A stretch of 7,036 nt of DNA from Bacillota bacterium (GTDB taxonomy: Bacteria > Bacillota > DTU030 > DUMP01). Every line of letters begins with the position of its first letter. Within the stretch, counting starts at the first letter, position 1. The DNA lies in the NCBI GenBank assembly GCA_012735455.1, contig JAAYHG010000315.1, positions 1 through 7,036 on the forward strand, read 5' to 3'. The position numbers and the translations under genes were made by a program. Shown here piece by piece: positions 1 through 5,650 of this stretch. The notes beneath the pieces are model-generated. The model did no database searches, was not told the origin of the DNA, and worked only from the letters and a program-made list of their open reading frames with translations.

Positions 1-483
1 CATATTAAGGGCATGGGAGCGGCTGAGACGGTCAACCTCCCAGTGACCGGAGAGCCTAGCCACATCTTCATACTCATCAACCACAACTGGATCCACGATA
101 AAGGCCGGGATACCCAGGTCACGACCCAGTTGATAAGCAATTACTGCCCCCAGGTTGGAGGCATGATCCGCCCCGGGCCGCTGCATAAGGTCATCGACCA
201 TTTGTTCGTTAACTGCATACGTTCCGCCCGCCAACGGCTTCAAAATGCCGCCTCGTCCCACTATCGCTGCAAGCGAATTCAGATCGATGCCCGCCTCCGC
301 CAGGGCCATTTTGACCAGCCGTAACCGGTACTCATACTGATCGGTGGCCTTTTTGTACTCTTTAAGCTCTGCATCCTGATGTTCTACTTTCTTTTCCACG
401 AGCAGCCTTTCGCAGGCGAAAACAGCAATTTTCGTTGTAGTGGAACCAGGATTAATAGCCAAGACCCGGATATCTTTCGTCAA
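1..483 (-). CDS. buk: Butyrate kinase, N-terminal 161 codons (3' end outside window)
   Basis: This encodes the N-terminal part of butyrate kinase, an ASKHA-fold acid kinase that makes butyrate (or a branched-chain/aryl acid) and ATP from acyl phosphate and ADP in the cytoplasm. The protein opens with the family phosphate-binding segment ILAINPGSTTTK-like (here VLAINPGSTTTKIAVF, residues 7-22). It continues with VGRGGIL near residue 78, GADHASNLGAVIAYQLG near 111-127 and an SGHWEVDRxSRSHALN stretch at the window edge, all in the order of the family. Butyrate kinases run to about 355 residues, so more than half lies beyond base 1. The start is TTG at 481-483: AGGGGG sits 8 nt upstream, and there is no in-frame ATG or GTG in a suitable place. 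The leader carries a dyad that includes the SD and start codon. Ptb, the partner enzyme, is encoded about 4 kb upstream on the same strand with iorAB between them. I am sure of the family; the true acid substrate is inferred. Confidence 0.93.
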   Translation of the reverse strand, partial: MTKDIRVLAINPGSTTTKIAVFACERLLVEKKVEHQDAELKEYKKATDQYEYRLRLVKMALAEAGIDLNSLAAIVGRGGILKPLAGGTYAVNEQMVDDLMQRPGADHASNLGAVIAYQLGRDLGIPAFIVDPVVVDEYEDVARLSGHWEVDRLSRSHALNM

Positions 484-525
484 TTGTGTTGCCCCCTTTC
501 TAACGCGCAACAATTGTAATGTCAA
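481..525 (-). promoter_or_regulatory. buk leader: TTGACA -35-like box and a dyad enclosing SD and start codon
   Basis: A perfect TTGACA (520-525) is followed 17 nt later by TAGAAA (497-502), which matches TATAAT at only four positions. Transcription from it would start near 490, inside or after the SD (492-496), so either this is not the real promoter or the mRNA is nearly leaderless. The same stretch carries an inverted repeat: the arm CAATTGTTGC (516-507) can pair with GCAA-CA-CAATTG (492-481, two bases bulged). In RNA this would place the TTG start codon in the stem and the G-rich SD in the loop. As DNA it could be an operator. The pairing is seen in the sequence; its function is inferred. 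Confidence 0.35.
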
Positions 526-589
526 TAGACACTCTTCATATTCTGGGTAAGATACATACTTCCTGCCTATCGTAGGAGATCGCCAGTAG

Positions 590-617
590 AAAACAAAAAC
601 CGGTTCTCTTGAACCGG
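590..617 (-). terminator. Intrinsic terminator between the fmdB-like gene and buk
   Basis: Reading the minus strand, CCGGTTC-type arms (617-611 and 606-600) form a perfect 7-8 bp stem with a four-base loop (610-607). TTTTTGTTTT follows at 599-590. This is a good intrinsic terminator 70 nt after the fmdB-like stop codon and about 110 nt before the buk start. Its 3' arm is part of the sequence GAGAACCGG, which can also pair with an upstream arm at 661-655, so it could act as an attenuator rather than a plain terminator. Confidence 0.75.
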
Positions 618-654
618 CTTAAGAAACCGAATCGGGGCTAAATTAACGCCTGAT

Positions 655-671
655 GAGAACCAACGGTTCTC
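655..671 (-). repeat. Perfect 7-bp inverted repeat sharing arms with the following terminator
   Basis: GAGAACC and GGTTCTC (655-661 and 665-671) form a 7-bp stem with a three-base loop and no T-run. The ten-base word CGGTTCTCTT occurs both here (664-673) and in the terminator (601-610). The two hairpins therefore share arm sequences and could form mutually exclusive pairings. It lies 17 nt after the stop codon of the fmdB-like gene. Confidence 0.5.
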
Positions 672-687
672 TTATTCTCTAAACACC

Positions 688-870
688 TCAGCCACAACCG
701 GTAGCAGGCAAACTACCTCCTCCACCGGAGCTTACATAACCGAGGCCAAACACCTCTTTTAGCTCCTGGCTCTTGCACCTTGGGCAACGAGTATCTTTCT
801 TCTTGCTGTACGGAATTATAGTTGAAAAGCGCTCGCCGCACTCACGACAGACGAATTCGTAGCTGGGCAC
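688..870 (-). CDS. FmdB-family small zinc-ribbon protein (60 aa)
   Basis: This is a 60-residue protein of the FmdB/CxxC_CxxC_SSSS type, a putative regulatory zinc ribbon whose molecular role is poorly known. It opens VPSYEFVCRECGERF, matching the family's MPxYEYxCxxCGxxF start. Zinc ligands are C8, C11, C29 and C32, followed by a Gly/Ser-rich tail ending TGCG, as is common in this family. The start is GTG at 868-870: AAGGAGG lies about 8 nt upstream. The longer reading frame, back to 951, would begin inside the -35 box of the promoter at 923-951 and is therefore untenable. Stop is TGA. The gene appears to be transcribed alone from its own near-consensus promoter, with a terminator or attenuator after it. 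Homologs were named after an association with formamidase genes, but nothing here points to that substrate. Family confidence is high; function is unknown. Confidence 0.88.
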   Translation of the reverse strand: MPSYEFVCRECGERFSTIIPYSKKKDTRCPRCKSQELKEVFGLGYVSSGGGGSLPATGCG

Positions 871-922
871 ATGCGTCACCTCCTTAAGTAACAAAACAGG
901 ACCCCACCATCGGGTTTCTTCA

Positions 923-951
923 ATTATACTATTTGCCTTTTTCGCCGTCAA
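923..951 (-). promoter_or_regulatory. Sigma-A type promoter of the fmdB-like gene
   Basis: TTGACG (951-946), 17 nt spacer, then perfect TATAAT (928-923) on the minus strand. The predicted transcription start is near 916, leaving a leader of about 45 nt that contains AAGGAGG before the GTG at 870. This is the best promoter match in the window, and it fixes the translation start of the downstream gene. Confidence 0.85.
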
Positions 952-967
952 CAGAAGAGGTGGGCGG

Positions 968-997
968 GAAAAGAAAAATGCCCGGGCATCCCCGGGC
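968..997 (-). terminator. Intrinsic terminator after the ECF S-component-like gene
   Basis: On the minus strand a 7-bp all-GC stem, GCCCGGG with CCCGGGC (997-991 and 986-980), has loop GATG. It is followed by ATTTTTCTTTT (979-969). It lies 14 nt beyond the TAA of the membrane-protein gene and just upstream of the fmdB promoter, so it cleanly separates the two transcription units. Confidence 0.88.
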
Positions 998-1010
998 GGC
1001 GGAATTGTTG

Positions 1011-1550
1011 TTAACGATGACGTCGAACATAGACTACCTTGCTACGTATTAAGACAACGAAGAGTGCTGTCGCCACCACCACGTTGAGAGCCGCGGCAAG
1101 AATAAATGGGGCTAGGGAATTGGTCACCAAAGCCAAACCGCCCAGTGGCCAGGAAAGCGCCGCCGCCACAACTCCGGCCAAGAAAGTGGTAGTGAGCATG
1201 GCCTAAACCGGTCCACCCCGCTCATAAGCCAGGCGCATGCACGTGGCCCACAAAGCAGCCTGTACCGCCGCATAAACGTGCACCAGTGCCCCTAGGGGAA
1301 AACCGGAGATCAAGGCGCTGAGAAGCGACCCTAACCCTGCTACCAGCGCCCCCTCCCCCCAGCCAAACGCCAAGGCAGCAAAGTATGCAGGCGCCGCATC
1401 CAATGTAACTGCTCCCAGGGGACTCCCCACCTTTACCATCGCCCCAAGGGCAGAAAGAACAATAAACACAATAAGCCGTGCCGCCCGCTGGTACTCACGT
1501 GCATCCCCCAAAGCACGCGGTATTCTAGCTCGCACCCGCGGTATCTCCAT
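1011..1550 (-). CDS. ECF-transporter S-component-like membrane protein, interrupted by in-frame TAG
   Basis: Read through one TAG at codon 116, this gives a 179-residue, very hydrophobic protein. That is the usual size of the six-helix substrate-binding S component of energy-coupling-factor vitamin transporters. Membrane stretches are visible around residues 23-40, 50-64, 66-82, 86-106, 117-137 and 145-167. The segment with GSPLGAVTLDAAPAYFAALAFG (residues 42-63, in two adjacent pieces) and then GFPLGALVH (83-91) resembles S components of the alpha-ribazole/CblT-like group, but I would not name the ligand. The start ATG (1548-1550) has GGGAGGTG about 7 nt upstream; the stop is TAA at 1011. 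Taken literally, the gene is split into 115 aa (1550-1203) and 62 aa (1199-1011) pieces in the same frame. The TAG falls between helices 4 and 5, and neither half alone would make a complete S component. No ECF ATPase or T-component gene is adjacent, so it would be a group II (shared-module) component. It is flanked by terminators on both sides. Confidence 0.75.
1203..1205 (-). other. In-frame internal TAG in the ECF S-component-like gene
   Basis: The codon string is GTT TAG GCC ATG. Bases 1550 and 1199 are in the same frame (351 nt apart), so only this codon separates the two halves. Both halves are hydrophobic and together add up to one family-length protein. Confidence 0.9.
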
Positions 1551-1647
1551 CCCCGTACACCTCCCTTTGCTACTTTTCTCTAGAATTCCTATTCCGGTAC
1601 CAGTGCAGCTAGACCACGGTCAGCGTGGAAAAATTGACCAGAAAGTG

Positions 1648-1676
1648 ACAAAATAAGCGGACCCCGCAGGATCCGC
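1648..1676 (-). terminator. Intrinsic terminator after iorB
   Basis: On the minus strand GCGGATCC (1676-1669) pairs with GGGTCCGC (1664-1657; one G-T wobble) around loop TGCG, followed by TTATTTTG. It sits 34 nt after the TAA at 1711 and about 90 nt after the internal TAG of iorB. It therefore serves either reading of the iorB end and closes the ior operon. Confidence 0.85.
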
Positions 1677-1710
1677 CTGTCTTAAACCATTTTGCTTCCG
1701 ATGATTGAGA

Positions 1711-2298
1711 TTACACGGAGAGTCCTTCCCACCCCGCCCAGAAGGCCTTAAGGTTGGCCTCCACCGTCTAGGGTGGAACGCTGGCGCGTATGACCCTTTC
1801 CCAGGTACCTGGGGCGATTCCCATACGTTTGGCCAAGGCACCAAGAAGCACAATGTTCTGGGTGCGGGCGTTACCAGCCTTTTCCTCGGCCAACTGAGCA
1901 GCTTTCACAGTAACAAGCTCCCGTACCTTGCCCGCCAATATCTCCAGAGCATTGTAGGGATAGCTGGCTTTACCCAAGAGCACTGGGGCTGGTAATATTT
2001 CCAGGTCGTTCACCACCATGGTACCCTCGGCTTTAAGGTACGGCAGCCAGCGCAGTGCTTCTAACTTCTCAAAAGCTAGGATGAGATCGGCTGTCCCCTG
2101 CTCTACTAAGGGTGAGTACACCCGGTCACCATAACGGACAAAGCTGACCACACTACCCCCTCGTTGGGACATGCCGTGTACCTCGGACATCTTGACGTCA
2201 TACCCTTCATCTTGCAGAACACCAGCCAAAACCTTGGTTGCCAGGATGGTACCTTGGCCACCGACACCCACAAGGAGAACATTGGTAACTTTAGCCAC
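1711..2298 (-). CDS. iorB: Indolepyruvate ferredoxin oxidoreductase beta subunit, TAG near the C-terminus
   Basis: This is the small (gamma-domain) subunit of the 2-oxoacid:ferredoxin oxidoreductase that, with IorA, converts aryl pyruvates to aryl-acetyl-CoA, CO2 and reduced ferredoxin. It shows the N-terminal VLLVGVGGQGT motif (residues 7-17), then MSQRGGSV (43-50) and VEQGTADLILAFEKLEALR (65-83), all characteristic of IorB. The start is GTG at 2298, with GGTGGGGGG just upstream. The longer upstream frame lies in iorA and is rejected. It overlaps the end of iorA by 8 nt (GTGGCTAA), indicating translational coupling. A TAG occurs at codon 177 (1770-1768). After it the same frame continues TVEANLKAFWAGWEG and stops at TAA 1711. 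Family members end in a V-P-x-K-x-V-E-x-N-L-K-A-F-like segment, so the real C-terminus lies beyond the TAG, giving 195 residues, a normal length. If TAG terminates, the product is a 176-residue protein lacking that tail. Confidence 0.9.
1768..1770 (-). other. In-frame internal TAG in iorB
   Basis: The codon string is CCC TAG ACG GTG. The TAG replaces the residue, usually lysine or another polar residue, in the conserved C-terminal V-P-P-x-T-V-E-A-N-L-K-A-F-like segment, which continues in frame for 18 codons to TAA. Confidence 0.88.
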
Positions 2299-4048
2299 GC
2301 TCGCCACCCCCCACCTTTTCAATGGCGCCAACGGGGCAAACCTGGCCACAAACAAAGCAGCCGTTACAGGCATTGGTATCAATGGTAACGCTCTTGTCTG
2401 GGTGGCTTACCAAGGCCGGGCAGCCTGTGCGGAGACAGGCATGGCATCGAGTGCACTGCTCTTGATTGATCACAGCCTTACCTAAATCTGGCAGGCCCTT
2501 GAGCAGTGCACAGGCCCGGCGGCAAATAACCACCGAAGGGCCGTCAAAATCCAGGGCATGACGCACTGCCTGATCCACAGCTTGGAGATCGTAAGAGTCC
2601 ACAATCTGGACATCCCGGACACCCAGGGCGCGAACCACGTCTTCGATCTTAATCTCGTCAGTCACCTCTCCTTTGCCCGTGATTCCGGTTCCGGGATGAG
2701 GCTGATGGCCCGTCATTGCTGTAGTGCGGTTGTCTAAAACTACAATAACACCTGAGCCATTATTAAAAACCATATCCGCCACACCGGTCATGCCGCCGTG
2801 GAAAAAGGTGGAGTCACCGATTACGCCCACCACTTTACGTGGTACGCCGTTCCAAGCACTGGCCTTCTGGAAGCCGTGGGTCATGCCCACACTGGCACCC
2901 ATGCACACAGTGGTATCTACCGCCTCCAACGGTGGTTGCAGACCCAAGCCGTAGCAACCAATGTCCCCCATCACCGGCACCCGGTGCTTCTTAAGAATAT
3001 AGAAGACAGGTCGATGAGGACAACCGGCACAAAGGACTGGTGGCCGTGGTGGAATCTCCACCTCTGTTACTGGGTTGCTGGCTGGATCGACGCCAAAGAA
3101 TTTTTGGCGCAGGAGTTCTGGCGTGAACTCGAACATATTGGGCAGTAGCTCTTTTCCGATAACAGGAATCCCCATGGCCTTGACCTGGTTTTCCAGAAAG
3201 GGGTCCAGTTCCTCTACCACATATAGCTTCTCTACCCCTTCAGCAAACTCACGCATGAGCTTTTCCGGCAGGGGCCAAGTCATGGTAAGTTTAAGATAAG
3301 AGGCCTTGGCACCAAAAACTTCCCTCGCGTATTGATAGCTGATACCACTGGTAATGATACCGATACTCTTGTCGCCCCACTCGATACGATTGTACAGGAA
3401 GGTCTCGGAAAACTCTGACAGAAGGCGCGTCCGTTCTTCCACAAAAACCCGCCGCTTCCTGGCGTTAGCCGGGACCATACAGTACTTGGCGGCATTCTTC
3501 TTGTACTCTTTTACCTCCACCTCTTGCCGCTCGTAGCACTCTACCAGGCCTTTGGCATGGGCGATCCTGGTGGTAATTCTAAGGAGCACAGGTGTATCAT
3601 ACTCCTCGCTGATCCGGAAGGCCTCGCCTACCAGGTCTTTTGCCTCCTGGCTATCACTGGGCTCTAACATGGGGATCTTGGCAAAGGGTGCGAAGTTGCG
3701 GTTGTCCTGTTCGTTTTGGGAACTGTGGAGGCTGGGCTCATCTGCAGATACTATAACCAGTCCTCCATTTACTCCGGTGTAGGCGGCAGTGAAGAGGGGA
3801 TCGGCTGCTACGTTGACGCCCACGTGTTTCATGGCTACTAGTGAGCGAGCACCGGCCAAAGAGGCACCAATGGCCACCTCTAGGGCCACTTTTTCATTTG
3901 GGGACCACTCGGCATAGATCTCCTTATACGGCAAGATATTCTCGATAATCTCCGTACTCGGAGTCCCTGGATAAGCCGCGGCAAAGGTAGCGCCGTACTC
4001 AAATGCCCCACGCGCTATCGCCTCGTCCCCTGACAGGAACTTTTTCAT
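2291..4048 (-). CDS. iorA: Indolepyruvate ferredoxin oxidoreductase alpha subunit
   Basis: This 585-residue catalytic subunit uses thiamine pyrophosphate (TPP) and iron-sulfur clusters to decarboxylate aryl 2-oxo acids to acyl-CoA, reducing ferredoxin. The N-terminal pyrimidine-binding domain shows YPGTPSTEI (26-34) and ALEVAIGASLAGAR with the likely TPP-activating Glu57. The C-terminal TPP domain shows CAGCPHR (340-346), GDIGCY (361-366) and the GDS...NN cofactor motif (411-430). The extreme C-terminus is a two-cluster ferredoxin domain: C532, C535, C538, C543-Pro and C561, C564, C567, C571-Pro. The length is normal. The start is ATG at 4046-4048, with GGGGG 8 nt upstream and MKKFLSGDEAIARGA matching family N-termini; an ATG further up at 4099 lacks an SD and is rejected. 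Stop is TAA, overlapping the iorB start. No internal TAG. I see no convincing promoter in the 100 nt upstream. Confidence 0.96.
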   Translation of the reverse strand: MKKFLSGDEAIARGAFEYGATFAAAYPGTPSTEIIENILPYKEIYAEWSPNEKVALEVAIGASLAGARSLVAMKHVGVNVAADPLFTAAYTGVNGGLVIVSADEPSLHSSQNEQDNRNFAPFAKIPMLEPSDSQEAKDLVGEAFRISEEYDTPVLLRITTRIAHAKGLVECYERQEVEVKEYKKNAAKYCMVPANARKRRVFVEERTRLLSEFSETFLYNRIEWGDKSIGIITSGISYQYAREVFGAKASYLKLTMTWPLPEKLMREFAEGVEKLYVVEELDPFLENQVKAMGIPVIGKELLPNMFEFTPELLRQKFFGVDPASNPVTEVEIPPRPPVLCAGCPHRPVFYILKKHRVPVMGDIGCYGLGLQPPLEAVDTTVCMGASVGMTHGFQKASAWNGVPRKVVGVIGDSTFFHGGMTGVADMVFNNGSGVIVVLDNRTTAMTGHQPHPGTGITGKGEVTDEIKIEDVVRALGVRDVQIVDSYDLQAVDQAVRHALDFDGPSVVICRRACALLKGLPDLGKAVINQEQCTRCHACLRTGCPALVSHPDKSVTIDTNACNGCFVCGQVCPVGAIEKVGGGERG

Positions 4049-4144
4049 TCCTATTTCCCCCTTTCCCAGAATTCTGATTTCCCGCCACCGTCCTACCATG
4101 CTTCGAAATTAGGTTTCGGCAACGACAAGCTTTTTTCCTCTTAA

Positions 4145-4179
4145 GAAGAGAGAAAACAGAGGAGTTTTTCTCCTCTGTT
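4145..4179 (-). terminator. Hairpin terminator between ptb and iorA
   Basis: A perfect 10-bp stem, AACAGAGGAG with CTCCTCTGTT (4179-4170 and 4164-4155 on the minus strand), has an AAAAA loop and is followed by the T-rich TTCTCTCTTC. It lies about 30 nt after the ptb stop. The T-run is interrupted, so termination may be partial, letting ptb transcripts run into iorAB. Confidence 0.65.
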
Positions 4180-4208
4180 CGGGCACAATTACTTCTTTTG
4201 GCCTAGCT

Positions 4209-5114
4209 TTATCTTTTGTGAGCAACTACTGTACCTAAGGCAATGGCGAGTAATTTTGCCTCGTGAGTATCGGCCCGGGAAACCAGCACCACTGGTACTC
4301 GTGCACCCACCACAATACCAGCCGATTTGGCTCTACCGAAGTAGGTCAAGGCCTTGCCTAAGACGTTTCCGGCCTCTATATCTGGAACCAAGAGTATATC
4401 GGCTTGTCCTGCCACCGGACTTACGATGCCCTTATGTCTTGCCGCCTCCTCGTCCACAGCATTGTCCAAGGCCAGCGGGCCATCCACAATGCAGCCCTTA
4501 AGCTGACCCCGCGCTGCCATTTGCGCCAGAGCAGCAGCGTCCAGGGTGGCTTGCATGTCCGGGTTTACAACCTCAACCGCAGCTAGCGCGGCCACCTTAG
4601 GCTGGGCAATTCCCAAGGCGTGGGCAGTCTGCACGGCATTGACGACAATATCCGCTTTTTGTTTCAGATCAGGGGCCGGGTTCATGCCACCGTCCGTGAG
4701 GAAAAACAAGCGGTCATACCCCGCAACCTCGTAAATCATCACGTGACTCAAAATGCGTCCTGTCCTGAGGCCTATTTCCTTATCCAGAACCGCCCGCAAG
4801 ATATCTGCAGTAGCTATTAGGCCCTTCATCAAGAGGTCTGCTTGTCCTGAACTCACCAGTTCTACCGCCTGCCAAGCACACTGTGCGGGCTGATCCGCAT
4901 TAATGACTGTTATGCCGGTAAGATCCACGCCAATCTCTTCAGCAAGAACCCTTGTCCTATCTTCTTTGCCTACCAACACTGGTTCCGCGATTCCTAGCTC
5001 CTGTGCTGCCTTGATCGCCAACAATACCTCACTATCTTCCGCCGCGGCCACCGCCAGCCGCAGCGGACCGTATTCCCTGGCCCGCTCTAAGAGTTCAGCC
5101 AGGCTCTTGATCAC
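4209..5114 (-). CDS. ptb: Phosphate butyryltransferase
   Basis: This 301-residue cytoplasmic enzyme exchanges the CoA of butyryl-CoA (or branched or aryl acyl-CoA) for phosphate, giving the acyl phosphate used by butyrate kinase. Family motifs are present in order: LLMKGLI (95-100), the FFLTDGGMNPAPDLKQKADI region (137-156), VDGPLALDNA (210-219), ILLVPDIEAGNVLGKAL (240-256) and GARVPVVLVSRADT (270-283). Length matches the family, about 300 aa. The start is GTG at 5112-5114, 2 nt after the stop of the RCKP zinc-ribbon gene. GGGGGC about 8 nt upstream lies inside that gene, so the two are almost certainly co-translated. It ends in TAA, followed by a hairpin. Phosphate acetyltransferase is a related alternative, but length and motifs favour Ptb. 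Partner buk is on the same strand beyond iorAB and two unrelated genes. Confidence 0.93.
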   Translation of the reverse strand: MIKSLAELLERAREYGPLRLAVAAAEDSEVLLAIKAAQELGIAEPVLVGKEDRTRVLAEEIGVDLTGITVINADQPAQCAWQAVELVSSGQADLLMKGLIATADILRAVLDKEIGLRTGRILSHVMIYEVAGYDRLFFLTDGGMNPAPDLKQKADIVVNAVQTAHALGIAQPKVAALAAVEVVNPDMQATLDAAALAQMAARGQLKGCIVDGPLALDNAVDEEAARHKGIVSPVAGQADILLVPDIEAGNVLGKALTYFGRAKSAGIVVGARVPVVLVSRADTHEAKLLAIALGTVVAHKR

Positions 5115-5116
5115 CC

Positions 5117-5233
5117 TTACTTGCCCCCTTCCTTCTTGGTGAACGAACCTTTTTCACCACAGTCTGGGCACTTTTGGGGTTTGCACCGACCTTCCTTTTC
5201 AAAGCCACACTTACTGCACTGCCATACAGCCAC
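5117..5233 (-). CDS. RCKP-type rubredoxin-like zinc-ribbon small protein (38 aa)
   Basis: This tiny protein begins VAVWQCSKCGFEKEGRCKPQ and carries two CxxC knuckles, C6/C9 and C22/C25, with the sequence RCKP between them. That is the hallmark of a small rubredoxin-like family in anaerobes. The knuckles could bind one iron (electron transfer) or zinc (structural); the sequence does not tell which. The start is GTG at 5231-5233, with AGGAGGT 7 nt upstream. An overlapping ATG 4 nt earlier opens a frame of only eight codons and is rejected. Stop TAA is 2 nt before the GTG of ptb, so the pair is an operon with likely translational coupling. Its role next to ptb is unknown; a redox or metal-sensing accessory of the acyl-CoA/2-oxoacid pathway is speculative. 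Confidence 0.85.
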   Translation of the reverse strand: MAVWQCSKCGFEKEGRCKPQKCPDCGEKGSFTKKEGGK

Positions 5234-5339
5234 TCATTCCACCTCCTTACTGGAGAAGTTCGACAATGCTCACTTTTTCCCTGCCGGCCATGATCCGAAT
5301 TAAGGTCAAGAAAGCTTAGTTACCTTCCAGGAAGACCTT

Positions 5340-5367
5340 GGGGCTAACTCGCTTCCGAGTTAGCCCC
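5340..5367 (-). terminator. 12-bp perfect hairpin after the SASP gene
   Basis: GGGGCTAACTCG and CGAGTTAGCCCC (5367-5356 and 5351-5340) form a perfect 12-bp stem with loop GAAG, starting 7 nt after the SASP stop codon. No T-run follows on either strand, so it is either a U-tract-independent terminator or a 3' stabiliser of the spore-protein mRNA. Confidence 0.6.
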
Positions 5368-5374
5368 GCCGCCG

Positions 5375-5563
5375 CTACTTGTTATTCTGGTCTGCGAGTG
5401 CTCTCTCAGCTCGCTCAATAGCAAGCCGAACCAAGCTACCGCAATCACGGGAGGACACATCGCCCCAGTAGCCGTCGCGCACCGTCTCGGCTACTCCGAG
5501 CTCCTCGGCTAATTCGTATTTGAGGCGATCGGACATCACGCTGCCCCGACGTCTCCTACTCAT
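5375..5563 (-). CDS. Small acid-soluble spore protein, alpha/beta type
   Basis: This is a 62-residue DNA-binding protein that saturates the spore chromosome, protects it from UV and heat, and is degraded at germination by the GPR protease. The first signature is K15-YELAEELGV (15-24), containing the GPR cleavage region E-L-A. The second is GYWGDVSSRDCGSLVRLAIE (31-50), the conserved WG-x-V-S-S-R-D-x-G block. The start is ATG at 5561-5563, with AGAGGTG 7 nt upstream. An in-frame GTG three codons earlier overlaps that SD and is rejected. The stop is TAG, followed after four codons (CGG CGG CGG GGC) by TAA inside the hairpin. Expression is expected in the forespore under sigma-G, but I found no clear sigma-G promoter upstream. 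It is monocistronic by context. Confidence 0.92.
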   Translation of the reverse strand: MSRRRRGSVMSDRLKYELAEELGVAETVRDGYWGDVSSRDCGSLVRLAIERAERALADQNNK

Positions 5564-5593
5564 TAGCCCCACCTCTTATTGTCAAGTAGCAGC

Positions 5594-5630
5594 AAGGATA
5601 GTTTTCCCCCGCTCTAAAGAAACCATCCTT
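5594..5630 (-). repeat. Inverted repeat between the deacetylase and SASP genes
   Basis: AAGGATGGTTT (5630-5620) can pair with AAACTATCCTT (5604-5594) on the minus strand: 11 pairs including one G-T wobble, with a 15-base loop. It follows the deacetylase stop by about 20 nt and has no T-run, so it may be a weak terminator or a leader structure of the SASP mRNA. Confidence 0.35.
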
Positions 5631-5650
5631 CGGAAGCGAGGGACTGAAGC

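Noticed and set aside
13..324. Plus-strand open frame of about 100 codons
   Set aside because: It is antisense to butyrate kinase, whose minus-strand frame gives clear family motifs over the same bases; the plus translation resembles nothing and lacks a good SD.
688..951. Longer 87-residue form of the FmdB-like protein
   Set aside because: Its start codon lies within the -35 box, upstream of the predicted transcription start. The GTG at 870 has a proper SD and matches the family N-terminus.
2171..2485. Plus-strand frames across the iorA/iorB junction
   Set aside because: These are shadows of well-conserved minus-strand genes. All real genes here run on the minus strand.
5281..5309. TTGACC at 5304-5309 as -35 of an RCKP-ptb promoter
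   Set aside because: No acceptable -10 lies 16-18 nt downstream (the sequence there is GC-rich), so I did not call a promoter.
5564..5650. Sigma-G promoter upstream of the SASP gene
   Set aside because: I looked for a GHATR/CATnnTA pair with 18-nt spacing; only a weak GGATG/AAAACTA combination is present, too poor to report.
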